Source: Bin80 sp026709335
GTDB lineage: Bacteria; Bacteroidota; Rhodothermia; Rhodothermales; Bin80
Length of the DNA stretch: 64,000 nt
Direction of reading: 5' to 3'
Assembly (NCBI GenBank): GCA_965200825.1
Contig: OZ241385.1
Span: 372,001-436,000 of the forward strand
Positions within the stretch are counted from its first letter, which is position 1. Every line of letters starts with the position of its first letter. The notes below the pieces were generated by a model. The model searched no databases. It had not been told where the DNA came from and saw only the letters and a program-made list of their open reading frames with translations. The position numbers were made by a program, and so were the translations under genes. This document shows, one piece after another, positions 1 to 9,312 of this stretch.

Positions 1-2888
1 CTCAAATAAAAAGTGAGTCAGGAAGCCCCAAAGTCGTGATTGCAATCGTTGATGGTGGGGCAGATTGGCGACATGAAGATCTTCATGCAAATGTGTGGAC
101 AAACGAGGATGAAATCCCGGACAATGGGATCGATGATGATCAGAATGGATTTATTGATGATGTTCACGGGATTGATCTTTCAGATGATGATGATACCGAT
201 AATGATCCGACGAGACAACCTGGCTCCTTCGGAAATGTGTGGCATGGGACTGCGGTAGCAGGAATAGCCAGCGCGGTCAGTGACAATCAAATTGGAGTCG
301 CTGGCGCGTCCTGGAATGCTTTGCTAATGCACATTAATGCAGCTCATCCAGTCGGAATTGGAATCATGTATGGGTACGAGGGGATTCTGTATGCTGCTAT
401 GAATGGAGCAGATGTGATCAATGCGAGCTGGGGTGGAGTAGTTGAGGAGAATACGAAAGCGCAGTTCCTGGATCAATCCATAGATTTGGCGACGGATATG
501 GGAGCACTAATTATCGCTTCGGCTGGCAATAAAGTCTCAAATAATGATCATGTTCGTTTTTATCCGGCTCGTCATCCCAGGGTACTCTCTGTTGGCGCAA
601 CTGAAAAAGACACGAAAAGGCGTGCAGGGTTTTCGAATTATGGTAAATCGGTAGATATATTTGCCCCCGGAGAATCCATCGTGACAACCGGGATAAATCA
701 TACATATATCCGGGCGACAGGGACCTCGTTTGCCACCCCCCTAGTGGCCGGAATAGCTGCCTTGATCAAGACAAAGTTTTCTAACATAACCCCCGACGCG
801 ATCCGAGAGAAGATTCGATATTCGGCGGAAAATATTGATTTAGAGAATCCTGATTTTCAAGGACAGCTCGGGCGTGGTTTTGTGAATGCTTTGATCGCAG
901 TTCAGGAAACGGATGTACCTGCGATCCGCTTGAAGCAATGGTTGTGGGAAGATGATGATGGGGATCAAACCATTGCTCCGGGAGATGTGGTGATGATTCA
1001 TGCTCTTTTTGTAAATCATCTTGCAGATGCCGGGCAGTCTACCGTGCGCCTCGTGGGAGAGGAACCATATTCATTCCTTGAAATGCGCAGGGGGGAAATA
1101 GGTATTGAGGGCTTGGCTGGAGGAGATTCTGCAGAAGTTACATTTGAATTCCGAGTGATGGAGGATACTCCCCTCAATCAGCGAATTCGTTTTTACACCC
1201 AAATCAGGGTAGGGGGTGTTCAGGATATGGCTGACATTTTGTCACTTCGTGTAAATCGTTCATTGGAAGCCATTCACCAGGGCCTGAACACCTTCTACAC
1301 TGCTACAGGTGGCGATCAGTGGTATAATTATAGCAACTGGGATTTTTCGGCAACTCCGAATGAAGCAGAGCTCGATCAGTGGTACGGAATTTCGATGCGA
1401 GAAGGATGGTTATACGCGATGGAATTATCTCATAATAATCTTACTCAATCCATTCCGGCGGATTTGAGTGCGCTTTCTGAAGTACAGGTATTTGATGTAT
1501 CAGGTAATCTTCTTTCTGGGGCAATTCCAACGGGAATCGGCAGACTTTCCGAGTTGCGCAGACTACATTTAGGGGGAAATAGGCTCTCTGGTACAATTCC
1601 ATCCGAGCTTTCGAATCTACATAGATTGGAACGATTGGATCTATTTGAGAATGCATTATCAGGGCAGATTCCATCTTCAATTGGTGATTTGATTACCCTG
1701 AGAACCTTGAACTTGGAGGCAAATTTTCTCTCTGGCTCGATTCCACCCGAACTGGGGAATCTTTCAAGGTTAGAATTTTTGGGTTTACGGGAGAATTCCC
1801 TGTCGGGTATGATCCCAACCGAAATCAGCCATCTCTCACGTCTGTCTAACATTGACTTGGCAGAGAACAATTTATCCGGATCCATTCCGCCGGAATTCGG
1901 GAATCTCTCCGAACTGGAATGGCTGATACTTCGTGAAAATTCCTTGTCTGGCGTGATTCCAATGGAGCTTGGCAAACTCCCCAAACTTTCTTTCCTCGAT
2001 TTGGCCCACAATTCTTTGACTGGATCAATTCCACTGGAAATCACGAATCTTTACAGTCTGGAGATCCTGAATTTAGAAGCGAATTCTCTGTCAGGTGAGG
2101 TTCCACCCGAACTGGGTAATCTGTCGGGATTGAGGCAGTTAATATTATCTAACAATTCTTTGACGGCCAGTCTTCCAAGAAGTTTGATGAAATTGGACAG
2201 TCTGCAGGTGTTTCGTTTTGGTGGACAGGAATTATGTGCACCGAGGGACCTGGAGTTTCAAAGATGGTTGCAGAGCATTCCAGATGTAATGGGTAGCACG
2301 TGTGATGCTTTGGGGTTTGCCGGAAATATTGAGAACCAAGATTATCCTCGTGCACAGCCTATTCTTCCTTTGGTATTGCCTGCTGTGAGTAACGGAGTTG
2401 CCCCGATCCGTTACTCACTCACTCCTGCCTTGCCCGCGGGGCTGTCCTTTGAATCATCTTCAAGAACCCTTAGTGGAATACCAACGGTTGTGACAGAAAA
2501 CCCAATAGAGTATACTTATACTGCGACCGATGCAGGTGGAAAGTCGGGTTTTTTATTCTTCAAGATTAGTGTGCACTCACCGGTTTCTAGTGAAGAAGAG
2601 TCATTACCGAAACAATTCATGTTGACAGGAAACTATCCGAATCCATTTCGAACGACGACCCGGCTGACTTTTGATCTTCCCCTTCCAGCTCACCTGTATG
2701 TAGAAGTGACGGATATGACGGGACGACGGGTTCTGACAATCCCCGAGAGTCATGTCTCTGCAGGATGGTCACAAACGATAGAAGTAGATGCTGAATCACT
2801 CTCTGCCGGGCTGTATTTATACCGTTTGATTGCAAATTCATCTGTGGGAAGATCGGTGCAGTCTGGATGTTTTGTACGAATTAGATGA
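1..2888 (+). CDS. Secreted S8 subtilisin-like protease with leucine-rich repeats and T9SS sorting domain (5' end outside window)
   Basis: The reading frame is open to the left edge, and residues encoded before the GTG at 36 still align with the related protease at 25258-28110, so the gene is cut by the window edge and 36 is not its start. Numbering from that GTG, the subtilase triad is Asp6 (AIVDGG), His70 (WHGTAVAG) and Ser231 (GTSFATP), with the oxyanion Asn165. A linker is followed by eleven 24-residue plant-type leucine-rich repeats (about 457-720), a putative Ig-like segment (about 765-850) and a C-terminal T9SS type A domain starting near NYPNPFRTTT. By family, such proteins cross the outer membrane by T9SS and act extracellularly. 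The protease at 25-28 kb lacks the Ig-like segment and has eight repeats. No receptor genes follow here; the next genes are convergent. Confidence 0.9.
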   Translation, partial: QIKSESGSPKVVIAIVDGGADWRHEDLHANVWTNEDEIPDNGIDDDQNGFIDDVHGIDLSDDDDTDNDPTRQPGSFGNVWHGTAVAGIASAVSDNQIGVAGASWNALLMHINAAHPVGIGIMYGYEGILYAAMNGADVINASWGGVVEENTKAQFLDQSIDLATDMGALIIASAGNKVSNNDHVRFYPARHPRVLSVGATEKDTKRRAGFSNYGKSVDIFAPGESIVTTGINHTYIRATGTSFATPLVAGIAALIKTKFSNITPDAIREKIRYSAENIDLENPDFQGQLGRGFVNALIAVQETDVPAIRLKQWLWEDDDGDQTIAPGDVVMIHALFVNHLADAGQSTVRLVGEEPYSFLEMRRGEIGIEGLAGGDSAEVTFEFRVMEDTPLNQRIRFYTQIRVGGVQDMADILSLRVNRSLEAIHQGLNTFYTATGGDQWYNYSNWDFSATPNEAELDQWYGISMREGWLYAMELSHNNLTQSIPADLSALSEVQVFDVSGNLLSGAIPTGIGRLSELRRLHLGGNRLSGTIPSELSNLHRLERLDLFENALSGQIPSSIGDLITLRTLNLEANFLSGSIPPELGNLSRLEFLGLRENSLSGMIPTEISHLSRLSNIDLAENNLSGSIPPEFGNLSELEWLILRENSLSGVIPMELGKLPKLSFLDLAHNSLTGSIPLEITNLYSLEILNLEANSLSGEVPPELGNLSGLRQLILSNNSLTASLPRSLMKLDSLQVFRFGGQELCAPRDLEFQRWLQSIPDVMGSTCDALGFAGNIENQDYPRAQPILPLVLPAVSNGVAPIRYSLTPALPAGLSFESSSRTLSGIPTVVTENPIEYTYTATDAGGKSGFLFFKISVHSPVSSEEESLPKQFMLTGNYPNPFRTTTRLTFDLPLPAHLYVEVTDMTGRRVLTIPESHVSAGWSQTIEVDAESLSAGLYLYRLIANSSVGRSVQSGCFVRIR
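1404..2195 (+). repeat. Array of eleven 72-bp leucine-rich-repeat units
   Basis: The stretch is exactly 11 x 72 bp, each unit coding for 24 residues of the form LxxLxLxxNxLSGxIPxELGNL. Units are clearly related but diverged in DNA. This is the plant-type LRR spacing. The copy in the 25-28 kb protease has eight units. Confidence 0.85.
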
Positions 2889-3033
2889 AAGAGTGAAATT
2901 CTTACAAAACCTCCGTTTTCAGACAGAAAAGATTCCAATTTGCCGTATCCGAGTATATGGGGTTTTCGTATGAATACCATCCAGAAGGAATCAGAAATGA
3001 AAATTTCACCAGAATAAAACAAGAATCATAATC

Positions 3034-4071
3034 TTAAAAGTCAGCGAAATTCTCCCAATAAGCCGGGTCAGCAAGCTGTGATGTAATCTTTGTTGCCAGT
3101 TGTAAAAAATCTTTTTTAGCATCTTGTACGGCTTCTGCATGGGCGCCTATTGCTCCATCCGCCGAAGTCAGGTTGAAAATGGGTTTACGATGCTCTTGCG
3201 CCATGGGAAGCAGGCTGGGATAATATTTGATCGTTGCAAGGCAATGATTTTTATGTAGTTGCCCATTATTACTCAGATTCTCATGCAACACAAATTCGTG
3301 ATAGATTTCTGGTATACGCTTTGTCCATTTGTCCAAGATTTTTATGGGCCGTTCCAATCGTAGACTAGGCTGGCGGCACAAATATCCTATCGGCTGCATT
3401 TTGCCTTTGGGTAATAGAAAATCCTTATCCGAAGACGCCTCTCCACTCTCTGCCCATTTGTCTAATCTTATCTGCCAGAGATATTTCCATTTTCTTAGCG
3501 TTGGACCAAGGCTTGTTATTCCCTGTAGAGAAATAAGATCTGTTCCCATGGGTATGACTACATAGTCTGTAGATAAAAGCACCGATCGATTGATTGCCCC
3601 AAGATTGGGTCCAGTGTCGACCAGGATTATGTCAGCCTGTATCTGATCAGAGGCCATCTGCATGATCTGCCAGAATGAGCTCAGGATGCGCATATAGGGG
3701 CACAAATTATTGTCCAACATACTATTGGACCACGCTCCCGATAAAATACTTTCATAGCTGGACAATCTGATATCGCCTGGAAGAAAGTAGAGGTTAGCGG
3801 TAATATTCTTAAGCACAGGTTCTGCAATATCTCCGGCATCAGCCAAAGAGCTCACGCACTTATAAACTGAGGAACCTCCGTGCTGCTCATTCCAAGCAGT
3901 TTCGATCTCGTCTTCATCTAAAAATGCTGCAGTCAGATTGGATTGTGGGTCAAGATCGAAAATCACCGCTCGTTTTTCCAGGCGCGCAAACATCCAAGCC
4001 AGATGATAGACAATTGTGGTTTTTCCCAAACCGCCTTTATTATTAAAAAATGTTAAAACAGGTGTTGTCAA
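3034..4071 (-). CDS. ParA-family ATPase
   Basis: The 345-residue protein starts with a deviant Walker A motif, KGGLGKTT (residues 12-19), followed by the DLDPQSN signature (39-45) and a Walker B-like ILVDTGPN. This is the ParA/MinD/Soj fold, a dimerising ATPase. The usual valine of KGGVGKT is leucine here. The start codon overlaps the stop of the Schlafen-like gene by 4 nt (ATGA), so the two are translationally coupled. No ParB gene or parS-like sites were seen, so chromosome partitioning is unlikely to be its job. The pairing with an AlbA_2/Schlafen protein suggests a stand-alone accessory module, possibly defensive; that is inference. Confidence 0.8.
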   Translation of the reverse strand: MTTPVLTFFNNKGGLGKTTIVYHLAWMFARLEKRAVIFDLDPQSNLTAAFLDEDEIETAWNEQHGGSSVYKCVSSLADAGDIAEPVLKNITANLYFLPGDIRLSSYESILSGAWSNSMLDNNLCPYMRILSSFWQIMQMASDQIQADIILVDTGPNLGAINRSVLLSTDYVVIPMGTDLISLQGITSLGPTLRKWKYLWQIRLDKWAESGEASSDKDFLLPKGKMQPIGYLCRQPSLRLERPIKILDKWTKRIPEIYHEFVLHENLSNNGQLHKNHCLATIKYYPSLLPMAQEHRKPIFNLTSADGAIGAHAEAVQDAKKDFLQLATKITSQLADPAYWENFADF

Positions 4072-5276
4072 GTTTTTCCTCTCAGTACACAGAGAACTGA
4101 GCTTTGATCAACATCAAACTCAGGTTCGGGGTTATTATTTTTTCTCATAGCCATTCTGGCAGTAGCTATGCCACGGCCAAATGCTTGAACGAATCCAAAT
4201 GTTTTTAACACATCACAAATGTTAGGATTGCGATAATCAGTAATGCCTGGACGGCCAAAATTTTCTGGTGTAACATTGCCGTAGGGGCCGCCTGGACTGT
4301 TGATTTCGATACGATCGTTAAACCAGTAGACTCGTACCGGAGCATGAGTATTTTCGTAAGCTCTGTGAAGTACGGCGTTGTGGAGAATTTGTTGAAAGGC
4401 TACAGGCGGGTATGCTACTTCTTTTGTGTGTGTTGGTGCCGAGACAATATCTATTGCAGTTCGGTTATACGCTTTGAATTTTTCTTCAGTGCGGCGGAGC
4501 ATTTCAACCAAAGGGCCACGGATTTCCTCTTCATCTATCACCGGATCATGTAACTCTCTGCCGTCAATGCGTAGAAATAGTATATAAGCTCCTGGAAGAA
4601 AAATCTGCGGGTTTTTTCCAATGGACAGTAGGCCAAGCAAGGTTGGTGTGGTATTTGTAGGAGAAGCGATAAATTTGCATGACGTAAGTTTCTCTTCATA
4701 GCTCCTTCCATTGTTTCTCAGTACATCCTCTGCAAATGCAGCTGGAAGATATTCCTTTTCAAAGGTGGTTTCTGAAAGATCCAAGATCGTGCTGACTGGA
4801 ATGACCCCGATGTCGAAAGGTAAGTTACCTTGCCTTCTCTTTTCATTAAGGATGCGCTCCTCTTGATCATTCGCGATAGAACGCCGTGGCCCTGTGCGAA
4901 CCCATATTCGTCCATCATATTTAACAGGAGGCATATCCGAGGGCATGACTGTCACTACTGCCATTTCGGTCCCTTTAAGTAATCGTTTCTCTACTGAGAG
5001 AGCAGGTAACGGGAGAATATTTCCATCAGTTTTCATATCAGCCAAGCTCCGCAAAAGTTCGTCAGTGATGGGTACTCTTGATGGCAATCCATTGTCTTCG
5101 GCACCAATAAACAGGATACCTGGCTGCTTGTGATTTGGAAGATCGTTAGCAAACGCACAAACAGCCTGCCGAGCCTTTTTCGGTGTATCTCCCTTGAATG
5201 AACCTTTCCTCTCAATTCGGTCAGATTCTGTGTCATTCAAAAGGTTTTCCAGTTCGGAATCACTGTAGATTTGCAT
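4068..5276 (-). CDS. Schlafen/AlbA_2-type putative DNA-binding protein with C-terminal ATPase-like domain
   Basis: The 402-residue protein has an N-terminal AlbA_2 (Schlafen-like) domain: an ESDRIERKGSF start, a phenylalanine-alanine-asparagine segment near 43-45 and the GILFIGAEDNG strand-turn. The middle has WVRTGPRR. The C-terminal half resembles the HATPase_c_4 domain of bacterial AlbA_2 proteins (HNAVLHRAYE, DRIEINSPGG, AFGRGIATA). Proteins of this type are usually annotated as ATP-binding or putative transcriptional regulators. It is the first gene of a two-gene operon with the ParA ATPase. Function is unproven; nucleic-acid sensing or defence is possible. Confidence 0.75.
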   Translation of the reverse strand: MQIYSDSELENLLNDTESDRIERKGSFKGDTPKKARQAVCAFANDLPNHKQPGILFIGAEDNGLPSRVPITDELLRSLADMKTDGNILPLPALSVEKRLLKGTEMAVVTVMPSDMPPVKYDGRIWVRTGPRRSIANDQEERILNEKRRQGNLPFDIGVIPVSTILDLSETTFEKEYLPAAFAEDVLRNNGRSYEEKLTSCKFIASPTNTTPTLLGLLSIGKNPQIFLPGAYILFLRIDGRELHDPVIDEEEIRGPLVEMLRRTEEKFKAYNRTAIDIVSAPTHTKEVAYPPVAFQQILHNAVLHRAYENTHAPVRVYWFNDRIEINSPGGPYGNVTPENFGRPGITDYRNPNICDVLKTFGFVQAFGRGIATARMAMRKNNNPEPEFDVDQSSVLCVLRGKT

Positions 5277-5285
5277 TTAGGACAA

Positions 5286-5423
5286 CTATTCTGGAATAAC
5301 CAATTGGACCAATTCTTCATCCAAGATCCAAACGATAGCACTCCATTCTTGTTTCAAGTATTTTTCGAAAACATGATGCAATTCAGGTGATTCATTCAAG
5401 TTTATGTACGCATATTTTCGGAT
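5286..5423 (-). other. Short open frame, possible gene remnant, upstream of the Schlafen-like gene
   Basis: The minus-strand frame is open for about 46 codons and ends in TAG 9 nt before the Schlafen-like start. The predicted peptide ends in WSAIVWILDEELVQLVIPE, which reads like real protein. It has no ATG; only a TTG at 5399 could start it (38 codons). It may be the 3' remnant of a lost gene or a small leader peptide. The rest of the gap to 5629 shows nothing else I can support. Confidence 0.2.
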
Positions 5424-5629
5424 TTAATTCACGATTTGGTCCCTCAGAGAACGAATTGTGTGGTAGTCGAATAGGCTAATGAGTTCGAGAAGCGAAGCAT
5501 ATAAAAAATATAAGTAGTGGAGAAATTTGTCATACTGGCATCCAAGGTATTGATTTTGATCATTCACCATCACCATGATTCACCCCATGTTTCTGTCAAA
5601 TAAAAGACAATATTAGACGGCTGAAAAAA

Positions 5630-7520
5630 TTATTTTGAACTTGATGACGTATCAAAAAAAATTTCGAGAACATCCTTGGAATTCTGAGGCCCGTAAATAG
5701 CTCCTGCCCATCCCCCGAGAAGAGATGCCAGAAATCCCCAGATAAGTGGATCCAATCCCAGTGGGCGGACCGGAGTAATGCCTTCCGAGATAATGAAGCC
5801 AATTAAGTAGAGAAACACATAAACGAGGATTCCAGATGCCATGGACAGAATAGCTCCCGATTTATTAAAACTGGGCCAATAGAGGCCCAAGGATATAGGG
5901 GCCAGAAAAGCAACGGCTAATCCGCCTCCAGTAAAAACAATTATGTACTGCAAGAATTGTGGCGGGTAGAGTGCTCCGATCGTAGCTACCAGTCCAACGA
6001 GGACGGTTGTCCCATAACTGAGCCATTTCAACGTACGCTCTGTGGCACGAGGATGGATAGATTGTTGATACACATCACGAACAATACTGGAGCTGATCAT
6101 CAGAATAAAGCTGTCTACTGTGCTCATGGCAGCAGCAAATGGAGCGGCGATCAGAATTCCGGCCATCCAGGGAATTCCTGCTTCATCAGAAAGCAAATAA
6201 GCCATTACAGGCATAATTCTGTCAGGCGTATGATCTAGTCCGGGCGCTAAAATACGTGCACAGCAAAAGATGATAATCAGTGGTATGTAAATCATTGAGA
6301 AATACACCGTGAGAGATGCAATGGCTCGACGCAACGTGCGTGTGCCTGTAAAGGCCATCAAGCGTACCATATTCCCAGGTTGACCCGTTCCAGAGAGTGC
6401 CCAAAAAACAAAAAAATGAAATTGCTAACCCAAGGGGTAAAAACCCGTTCGGATCCGATGGGCTGGGGCCAGGGGGGCGCATATATGTACCTGGTTCACC
6501 ATCTCCTTTTGAATATGGCGTGAGTTGATTGACTACGGGTATTGCAGGTAGAGGAGGAAATCCTTTCTCCATAATGCGATCAATTTCTCTGGGAGTAGTG
6601 ATTCGAGTGACTTTTATCGAGGAAGATTTTTGTGTACCTGGCGCAATGAATGCCACTTCGTTCGTTCGAAAAAGTCTTTCATCATCCATAAACCAGGTTT
6701 CCGAGTCAATTCGAATCCCTTCCGGCGGAGCTGAATCGTCAAGCCTGAAAGATGCAGTCCCCAGTTGGGGTGGCTGCATTGATCTCATTTCCGAAGATGC
6801 ATTATGTAGGCCTCCCACTTGTATCAATGCGAAGATTAACATCACAATAACTCCTATCACCATGACAAACCCTTGCAGAATATCTGTCCATACGACGGCT
6901 CTGAAGCCACCAAATGTAGTATAGATCACAACTAGGAATGCAAACACAAGAAGTCCGAGGACATACTCGGGGCTTACGTTTAGGGGAATCAGTTCTGGTA
7001 GTATATGTTGAAGCTGAATCGCCGCTTCTTGATAGATTGGAGAACTACCCAGAAGTTGTTGCATGATAAGTGCTGCCAGAGTAAACTGGGGCATGAGATA
7101 GACGCATAACAGAATTGCCAAGAGTGCCGTACTCATTAAGGCCAGAGTACGGCTTTCAAATCGGATTCGAAGTATATCTGGTACAGTGATAGCACCTGTC
7201 CGCCGTGAAATCAGACTTAAGCGCTTCCCCAACAACCCCATGGCACAGAGTGGGAAAATCATGTAACTGGAAATCCAGAGCGCCAGAGACCATCCATGCG
7301 CATAAATGAGTGAGGGAAAGCCTGCAAAAGAACCCGCGGAGGCGCTAGTCGCACCAAACGTTAAAGCCAGTGCGACGACCCCAAGTCCTCGGCTCCCCAA
7401 AAAATATTCGCTCAGAAATGCACGCTTTTTGAAAGTGTAATTGGAGATGACTGCCAATCCCAGAACAACTACGGTATAGAAGACAAAGGCAATGAGTGAG
7501 GAGTTTGCACTGCTGCTCAT
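5630..7520 (-). pseudogene. Sodium:solute symporter (SSS family), interrupted by a one-base frameshift
   Basis: Two overlapping frames encode one transporter. The N-terminal part (7520 to about 6417, about 368 residues) has several membrane segments, including the VALALTFGATSASAGSFAG region. The frame then breaks at two short A runs (A6 at 6403-6408, A7 at 6410-6416). Removing one base restores FFVFWALSGTGQPGNMVRLM, the conserved SSS segment with GQP, and continues to 5630, giving about 630 residues. A hydrophilic insert of about 100 residues lies before the break. The gene may be inactivated, or the break may be a homopolymer sequencing error. It ends an operon with a small membrane protein, RidA and a dipeptidase, so amino acids or peptides are plausible substrates. 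Confidence 0.85.
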
Positions 7521-7753
7521 TCGTTATCTTCTCTCATATAGACAAGGGAAAACCAGAGACTGTAAACGGTTGCGGCAATCCAAGGCAGTGCAATTCCAAA
7601 TATTACCCATCGGGGAACTCCCCAAAGCAGTTGAATCTCGTCGGATCCATAGGCAAAAATCCCACAATATCCGATGGTCCAAGCCATGCAGATTCCAGCT
7701 ACAATGAGAATATGGATGGCTTCTCGTCTTGCGTGCCGAAATGCTGTGGACAT
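7517..7753 (-). CDS. Small two-helix membrane protein, putative symporter partner (DUF997/YhdT-like)
   Basis: The 78-residue protein has two hydrophobic helices (about 14-36 and 46-72) separated by a loop containing a glycine-valine-proline turn, and begins with a basic amphipathic FRHARREA segment. Size, topology and position match YhdT-like proteins that accompany SSS symporters such as PanF. Its stop overlaps the start of the symporter by 4 nt, indicating translational coupling. The family assignment rests on resemblance only. If the downstream symporter is truly frameshifted, this gene is now an orphan partner. Confidence 0.65.
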   Translation of the reverse strand: MSTAFRHARREAIHILIVAGICMAWTIGYCGIFAYGSDEIQLLWGVPRWVIFGIALPWIAATVYSLWFSLVYMREDNE

Positions 7754-7759
7754 ATATAT

Positions 7760-8224
7760 CTATGAGTGAATTTCCAGGATGAGCTCTGTTTCAACTGCAC
7801 TTCCCAACGGTAGCTGGGTCATACCTACGGCAGAGCGTGCACCAATTCCCAAGTCTCCAAAAATTTCTTTCAGCAATTCAGATGCTCCATTGATTACTAG
7901 GTGCTGATCTGTAAAATCTGGTTCAGAGTTCACAAAACCTGTTAATCGCAGAACCCGGGCAATTCGATCTAGTGAGCCCAACTCCTGATAAATCATCCGA
8001 AGGTTATTGGCTGCACAAAGTCCAGCAGCACGTTGTGCAGCTGGAAGGTCAAGGTCGGAGGGGACTTTCCCGGCATACTGAAGGCGCCCTCTGGCTACGG
8101 GCACAGCACCGGATACGTAAGCAATAGATCCGATCACGGTCACCGGTTTATATACTCCTCCAGGAGCCGGGGCATCGTCAAGAGGGTAGCCAAGCGATTC
8201 AAGTTTTTTATTTGGGTCATTCAT
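7760..8224 (-). CDS. RidA/YjgF/YER057c/UK114 family protein
   Basis: The 154-residue protein shows RidA-family features: a VYKPVTVIGSIAYVSGAVPV core, the AAGLCAANNL helix and a C-terminal RSAVGMTQLPLGSAVETEL strand. Classical RidA hydrolyses reactive enamine/imine intermediates made by PLP enzymes. The conserved arginine of active RidA sits in the RSAVG segment. At 154 residues it is longer than E. coli RidA (about 128), like the YjgF-like proteins found with amino-acid catabolic genes. It overlaps the dipeptidase gene by 4 nt and sits 6 nt before the small membrane-protein gene. Confidence 0.85.
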   Translation of the reverse strand: MNDPNKKLESLGYPLDDAPAPGGVYKPVTVIGSIAYVSGAVPVARGRLQYAGKVPSDLDLPAAQRAAGLCAANNLRMIYQELGSLDRIARVLRLTGFVNSEPDFTDQHLVINGASELLKEIFGDLGIGARSAVGMTQLPLGSAVETELILEIHS

Positions 8225-9312
8225 GAATTTGATGGTAGTGAGTGTCGAAAAAAACTAAGCCAATTATTGTAGTAGATATTAGATACATCCTCGGCAGAAT
8301 AGCCACGTTCGAGGAGTAAGCCTGCAATCAATTGCAGGTTTGAATATCGATTCAGTCCTGTAGGTGTTTGATTTGTACCAAATCCACCATCCAGATCACT
8401 TCCAATCGCAACATGTCGGGAATTTCCTGCCAGTTCACAGATATGGTCAATATGATCTAGGGCGGCTGTAAGATTGATCACGGAGCGATCCGTTTTGCCT
8501 CGAACCCAACTAGGATAGAGCATCCACGCATCAAATGCAATCCCGATGACAGCGCCTCGGCTGATGAGGTCACGGATTTGTTGATTGGACAGTTGGCGCT
8601 GACCCCGGACGAGTGCGCGACAATTATGATGGCTGGCGAGGACAGGGCCATGATAGAATTCCATGGCCTCGGACATGCTTTCATCACTTAGGTGGGTGAC
8701 ATCCAGGATCATTCCCAGAGATTCGAATTCCCTCAGCAGGGCACGTCCTTTGGAGGTGAGTCCTTGATTTGTATCTGTTCCGCCGGCATACTGTCCCAGA
8801 CCGTAATGGGTTAGGCCGGCTGCGCGAACTCCTGATTTGAACCAGTGATGTAAATCTTCAATATCCAATACAGGATCACACCCTTCAAAACTGATAATTA
8901 GGCCCAGAGAGTCAGGATTTTTCCAGTGCAGATCCAGATCCGCCGATGTTTTAAGGATCCACGCCCAATTCGATTGTTCGAGCCAGCGATAGTATTCCAG
9001 TTGCCCATGAGCATGTGCATGAGCAATTGAAGGGTGTGCATAGTCCAGATCTTTTCGAAGAATAGCCGGAGTTGTTCGCGGTCCACTTCGTGCCAAGAGT
9101 GAGGCTACGCAAACTCGCAGATTGGCGTGCGCAAGTTCATCCAGCGAGATTGTACACTGTCCTCGAAAAGGGACATCCGTGTATTTTGAATCTGCATTGC
9201 GCAAATCTTTCAAGGGAAGTGTCAGATCCCGGTTAAAGGAGAGTGCATTCCATGCCAAATCCAAGTGTGCATCAAAGAGAGGAAGAAAGGATTTATCCAT
9301 TGATTCATTCAC
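8221..9312 (-). CDS. Zn-dependent dipeptidase, peptidase family M19 (renal dipeptidase-like)
   Basis: The 363-residue protein has the M19 metal centre: His16 and Asp18 (FDAHLDLAW), the bridging Glu in IISFEGCDP, His in LDVTHLSDE, His in VLASHHNCR and Asp in AIGSDLDGGFG. The fold is a TIM barrel. Members cleave dipeptides, including some with D-residues. No signal peptide is evident, so it is probably cytoplasmic. The start overlaps the end of the upstream lipoprotein gene by 8 nt; a second ATG five codons in is also possible. Position between an outer-membrane receptor pair and a symporter supports a role in breaking down imported peptides. Confidence 0.9.
   Translation of the reverse strand: MNESMDKSFLPLFDAHLDLAWNALSFNRDLTLPLKDLRNADSKYTDVPFRGQCTISLDELAHANLRVCVASLLARSGPRTTPAILRKDLDYAHPSIAHAHAHGQLEYYRWLEQSNWAWILKTSADLDLHWKNPDSLGLIISFEGCDPVLDIEDLHHWFKSGVRAAGLTHYGLGQYAGGTDTNQGLTSKGRALLREFESLGMILDVTHLSDESMSEAMEFYHGPVLASHHNCRALVRGQRQLSNQQIRDLISRGAVIGIAFDAWMLYPSWVRGKTDRSVINLTAALDHIDHICELAGNSRHVAIGSDLDGGFGTNQTPTGLNRYSNLQLIAGLLLERGYSAEDVSNIYYNNWLSFFRHSLPSNS

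Noticed and set aside
1445..2044. Long antisense frame through the LRR array
   Set aside because: It reads the repeats backwards; the plus-strand frame has a clear LRR pattern and continuity with the protease.
6403..6416. Short A runs in the symporter as a phase-variation switch
   Set aside because: Runs of 6-7 A are too short to claim regular slippage; a decayed gene or read error is simpler.
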